64,000 nt of DNA from Ammoniphilus sp. CFH 90114 (GTDB lineage Bacteria > Bacillota > Bacilli > Aneurinibacillales > RAOX-1), in NCBI RefSeq assembly GCF_004123195.1, contig NZ_SDLI01000013.1, forward strand, positions 33,231 through 97,230, written 5' to 3'. Position 1 is the first letter of the stretch; each line of letters begins with the position of its first letter. Below the pieces are notes generated by a model, which was not told the origin of the DNA, ran no database searches, and saw only the letters and a program-made list of their open reading frames with translations. Positions 61,719-64,000 of this stretch are shown one piece after another. Position numbers and translations under genes: made by a program.

Positions 61719-62489
61719 TTGTCAGTTCAGGGTGATACGACCATTGTCAGCAGTAAAAACTTAAACTTATTTTATGGAAGCAGCCAAGCTTTATTTAATG
61801 TAAATTTAGAATTCCAAAGTAATTGTGTGACCGCCCTCATTGGCCCCTCTGGATGTGGGAAGTCCACCTTCCTTCGTTGCTTAAATCGAATGAATGACCT
61901 AATAGGTGGAGTTAAGATTGAAGGAGAAGTGAGTATCGAAGGTGAGAACATCTATGCACCGCAGACAGATATCGTTCAATTAAGAAAAAAGGTAGGCATG
62001 GTTTTCCAACGCCCCAATCCTTTTCCAATGAGTATTTACGATAATATCGCTTACGGTCCTCGAATCCATGGGCTAACAGATCGCCAAAGGTTAGATGCTA
62101 TTGTCGAAGATAGCCTTAAAAAAGCAGCACTATGGGACGAAGTAAAGGATCGATTGCATACGAAAGCCTCGGGCCTCTCTGGTGGCCAGCAGCAGCGTTT
62201 AGTTATCGGTAGAGTACTCGCCGTCGAGCCTGACATTATTCTTATGGATGAACCTACCTCTGCATTAGATCCAATTTCAACAGCTAGTGTAGAAGAATTG
62301 TTGCAGGAACTGAAAAAGTCTTATACCGTCATTATCGTTACTCATAATATGCAGCAAGCTGCAAGGTCTTCTGATTTTACTGCTTTTTTTCTTACTGGAG
62401 AAGTTGTAGAATACGGAGAAACCAATCAATTATTTACTACACCTAGAGATAGTCGAACGGAAGACTATATTACAGGAAGATTTGGTTAA
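61719..62489 (+). CDS. pstB: Phosphate ABC transporter ATPase PstB, copy 2
   Basis: 256 residues, closely similar to copy 1 along its length. Walker [10 protein letters not shown] near 42-50, signature [13 protein letters not shown] near 155-167 (Gly where copy 1 has Ala), Walker [16 protein letters not shown] start with AAAGGGGGA. Tandem pstB genes are also found in B. subtilis (pstBA/pstBB); the two may form a heterodimer. Confidence 0.94.
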   Translation: MSVQGDTTIVSSKNLNLFYGSSQALFNVNLEFQSNCVTALIGPSGCGKSTFLRCLNRMNDLIGGVKIEGEVSIEGENIYAPQTDIVQLRKKVGMVFQRPNPFPMSIYDNIAYGPRIHGLTDRQRLDAIVEDSLKKAALWDEVKDRLHTKASGLSGGQQQRLVIGRVLAVEPDIILMDEPTSALDPISTASVEELLQELKKSYTVIIVTHNMQQAARSSDFTAFFLTGEVVEYGETNQLFTTPRDSRTEDYITGRFG

Positions 62490-62506
62490 ATAAGGAGGTA
62501 GCATCC

Positions 62507-63166
62507 ATGGCCGGAAGACACACATTTCAGCAAGATCTAGATACCCTGCATAACAAACTATTAACCATGAGTTCTCTAGTAGAAGAATCCATCCATTTAT
62601 CAGTAAAATCCCTGGCCGAACGAGATACAGGGCTCGCCGAAAAGGTGATTCAGGATGATGACAAGATTAATCAATTATACCTCGAAATTGAAAAGGACTG
62701 TTTTCGCTTAATTGCTCTTCAGCAGCCCATGGCTAGTGACCTACGCCGTATCGCCACCGTTCTAAAGGTTGTCACGGACCTAGAGAGAATGGCTGACAAT
62801 GCGGTGACAATCTCTAAAGCCACACTTCGTCTTAAAAATGAAACCTATATCAAACAGCTCATCGATATTCCAAAGATGGCCGAACTGACCAAAGCAATGG
62901 TTCGTGATGCGTTAAATGCCTACATAAATGAAGATACCGAGCTATGCTACCAAATAGGGGAAAACGATCACGCGGTAGATGCTCTTTATAAACAAATTTA
63001 TAATGAACTTGTGGATATGATGCAAAAACGACCAGAAACGGTATTCCAAGCCACTCAATTCTTGTTTGTTGCCCACAGCCTAGAGAGGATCGGTGATCAT
63101 GCAACAAATCTAGGTGAATGGGTGATCTACATGGTAACAGGTAAGCTTGAAGAATTAAATGATTAA
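62507..63166 (+). CDS. phoU: Phosphate-signalling protein PhoU
   Basis: 219 residues, all-helical with two PhoU repeats; the metal-binding E/D-rich motifs (ATVLKVVTDLERMADNA near 83-99 and AHSLERIGDHATNLGEW near 188-204) are intact. Links Pst transport to the phosphate two-component system in other bacteria. AAGGAGG ribosome site. Last gene of the pst operon; no phoPR genes are adjacent. Confidence 0.94.
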   Translation: MAGRHTFQQDLDTLHNKLLTMSSLVEESIHLSVKSLAERDTGLAEKVIQDDDKINQLYLEIEKDCFRLIALQQPMASDLRRIATVLKVVTDLERMADNAVTISKATLRLKNETYIKQLIDIPKMAELTKAMVRDALNAYINEDTELCYQIGENDHAVDALYKQIYNELVDMMQKRPETVFQATQFLFVAHSLERIGDHATNLGEWVIYMVTGKLEELND

Positions 63167-63192
63167 ATGATTAAATGATAAATGATAAATGA

Positions 63193-63229
63193 TAAACACG
63201 TTCTTATGAAACGTGTTTATTTATTTTTT
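63193..63229 (+). terminator. Terminator of the pst operon
   Basis: AAACACGTT, 7-nt loop, AACGTGTTT and a T-rich run. Just before it, overlapping the end of phoU, is a short ATGATTAA/ATGATAA tandem repeat (about 63158-63194). Confidence 0.8.
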
Positions 63230-63370
63230 TCGGGACTGGAGGGCTCCATTATGAAGCATCAATGGATCCCTTTTATATATTTTTTATTGACTTAGTAGAT
63301 TAATATAATTAATGTAATATAGTACAATTTAATAATTTTTAATTATGGTGTTTTTAAATGTAATATTTTA
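63230..63370. other. AT-rich gap upstream of riboswitch
   Basis: Very AT-rich. TTGACT (63287-63292) could be a -35, with TAATGT at 17 bp or TACAAT (63323-63328) as weak -10 candidates. No ORF. Confidence 0.3.
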
Positions 63371-63530
63371 AAAACTTAAAAGGGAAGTTCGGTGAAATTC
63401 CGATGCGGTCCCGCCACTGTAATGAGGAGGCTTTTGACGGTAATATCCACTGTTTTCCGTTAGTGAAAATGGGAAGGGGGTCAGAAGTTGATGATTCTAA
63501 GCCAGGATACCTGCCATAATAATTAGTTCA
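63371..63530 (+). promoter_or_regulatory. Cobalamin (B12) riboswitch
   Basis: Conserved core present in order: AGGGAAGTTCGGTGAAATTCC, split as AGGGAA then GGTGAAATTCC, GCGGTCCCGCCACTGTAA, and the B12 box AAGCCAGGATACCTGCC (63499-63515). Binding of adenosyl- or another cobalamin normally switches the downstream gene off. A short ORF and a strong terminator lie between it and the next gene. Confidence 0.95.
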
Positions 63531-63561
63531 CTTTTTAACCACGCGGATGGGAGGTGTTCTT

Positions 63562-63597
63562 ATGATTAAAGTTGAGAGGGTATCTGGAACAACTTAG
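63562..63597 (+). CDS. 11-codon leader ORF between riboswitch and terminator
   Basis: ATG to TAG encodes MIKVERVSGTT, preceded by GGGAGGTG at 7 nt, one of the better ribosome sites in the window. It ends 24 nt before the terminator stem. It may be translated and couple ribosome position to termination, or may only mark the sequestered ribosome site. Confidence 0.35.
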   Translation: MIKVERVSGTT

Positions 63598-63620
63598 TTA
63601 CCTTTGCTGATTTCATAAGG

Positions 63621-63656
63621 AAGACATCTGTTAAAAGAAGACAGATGTCTTTTTTG
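63621..63656 (+). terminator. Terminator between riboswitch and DUF4430 gene
   Basis: Perfect 11-bp stem AAGACATCTGT / ACAGATGTCTT with a 9-nt loop and a T run. Likely the off-state terminator of the riboswitch. Confidence 0.85.
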
Positions 63657-63701
63657 TAATCTTTTTTAGTTAGTTAAATTATTTTGAGAGGATTGAGAAA
63701 G

Positions 63702-64000
63702 TTGGGTTATTCGATAAGAAAAAATCGCCTCATTAGTATGTTGTTAATCCTATGCCTGTTAATAGCTTCTTTTGCTGGATTTAACATTAACCACGTACAG
63801 GCTGAGCAAGAAGAAAATCCATCTGTAACGTTAGGGGTTTTAGGTGATAAAAGTTTGGGGATCATTAAAGCTCCAACTGTTACAGAAGCTACTTATGGAG
63901 ACACTGCTTTAGACGTTCTTGAAGCTACCTTAGGAAGTCAAAGAGTCAAAACGACTACTTACGAAGGTCTAGGAAAGATGCTTACGGGTATCGATGGCTT
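63702..64000 (+). CDS. Secreted DUF4430-like protein, cobalamin-regulated (3' truncated)
   Basis: 99 codons visible; continues past the window. Signal peptide with basic N-terminus (GYSIRKNR), hydrophobic core (MLLILCLLIASFAGF) and a cut near VQAE. The following segment VTLGVLGDKSLGIIKAP...YGDTALDVLEATLG resembles the start of a DUF4430/transcobalamin-C-like domain. Such domains occur in surface proteins of Firmicutes controlled by B12 riboswitches, so a role in corrinoid capture is inferred. TTG start with AGAGGA at 9 nt. Confidence 0.65.
   Translation, partial: MGYSIRKNRLISMLLILCLLIASFAGFNINHVQAEQEENPSVTLGVLGDKSLGIIKAPTVTEATYGDTALDVLEATLGSQRVKTTTYEGLGKMLTGIDG

Overview
The window is one contiguous stretch of chromosome from a Gram-positive, spore-forming member of the Bacillales. 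The evidence is a type-B RNase P RNA, a Spo0E-family phosphatase, HprK together with Crh, WhiA, SecG, FtsEX, CsbA-UvrBA, strong AGGAGG ribosome sites with many TTG/GTG starts, and a gene order from ftsE to ssrA that closely follows the Bacillus subtilis 3.4-3.6 Mb region. Some details (M23-type FtsEX hydrolase, no cggR before gapA, intergenic repeat clusters) point away from Bacillus proper, perhaps to a Paenibacillaceae/Aneurinibacillus-like lineage. I cannot name the species.

Layout. 1-12.3 kb: the end of an arginine operon (carB-argF), an orphan FlgD-like gene, an unusual Lon-family protease, rnpB, a small membrane protein, an orphan c-di-AMP receptor (darA), argGH behind ARG boxes, and a Spo0E-like gene behind a sigma-H-like promoter. 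12.3-20 kb: a VanW/G5 surface protein, then ftsE-ftsX-M23 hydrolase, ctpB-like, minJ-like and csbA. 20-25 kb: uvrBA. 25-28.3 kb: hprK-lgt-ppaX-acetyltransferase-small membrane protein. 28.8-35.2 kb: the hisZGDBHAFI operon. 35.3-41.4 kb: TPR protein, trxB, rapZ, yvcK, whiA, crh. 41.5-44.6 kb: clpP (minus strand, CtsR operator), a candidate CcpA-controlled small RNA, a zinc-ribbon protein, rpoN and a glutaredoxin-like gene. 44.8-50.7 kb: gap-pgk-tpiA-gpmI-eno. 50.8-56.4 kb: secG, two tandem esterases, rnr, smpB, ssrA. 56.4-57.8 kb: an AT-rich islet with one NERD-domain gene, flanked by a decayed copy of the ssrA 3' end. 57.9-63.2 kb: a small gene and the pstSCAB1B2-phoU operon. 63.37 kb to the end: a cobalamin riboswitch and the start of a secreted DUF4430-type protein.

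How it fits together. Arginine synthesis is split over two AhrC/ArgR-type loci. FtsEX and its hydrolase, MinJ and CtpB make a cell-division/envelope block. HprK and its target Crh, both in the window, feed CcpA, and a near-consensus cre site overlaps the promoter of an uncharacterised ~77-nt RNA gene between clpP and rpoN. RNase R, SmpB and tmRNA form the ribosome-rescue and RNA-decay set.

Most genes are ordinary housekeeping genes. The points most worth checking are the cre-controlled small RNA, the NERD islet at ssrA, the cobalamin riboswitch with an 11-codon ORF before its terminator, the CggR-type operator layout at gapA without an adjacent cggR, and two families of intergenic repeats.
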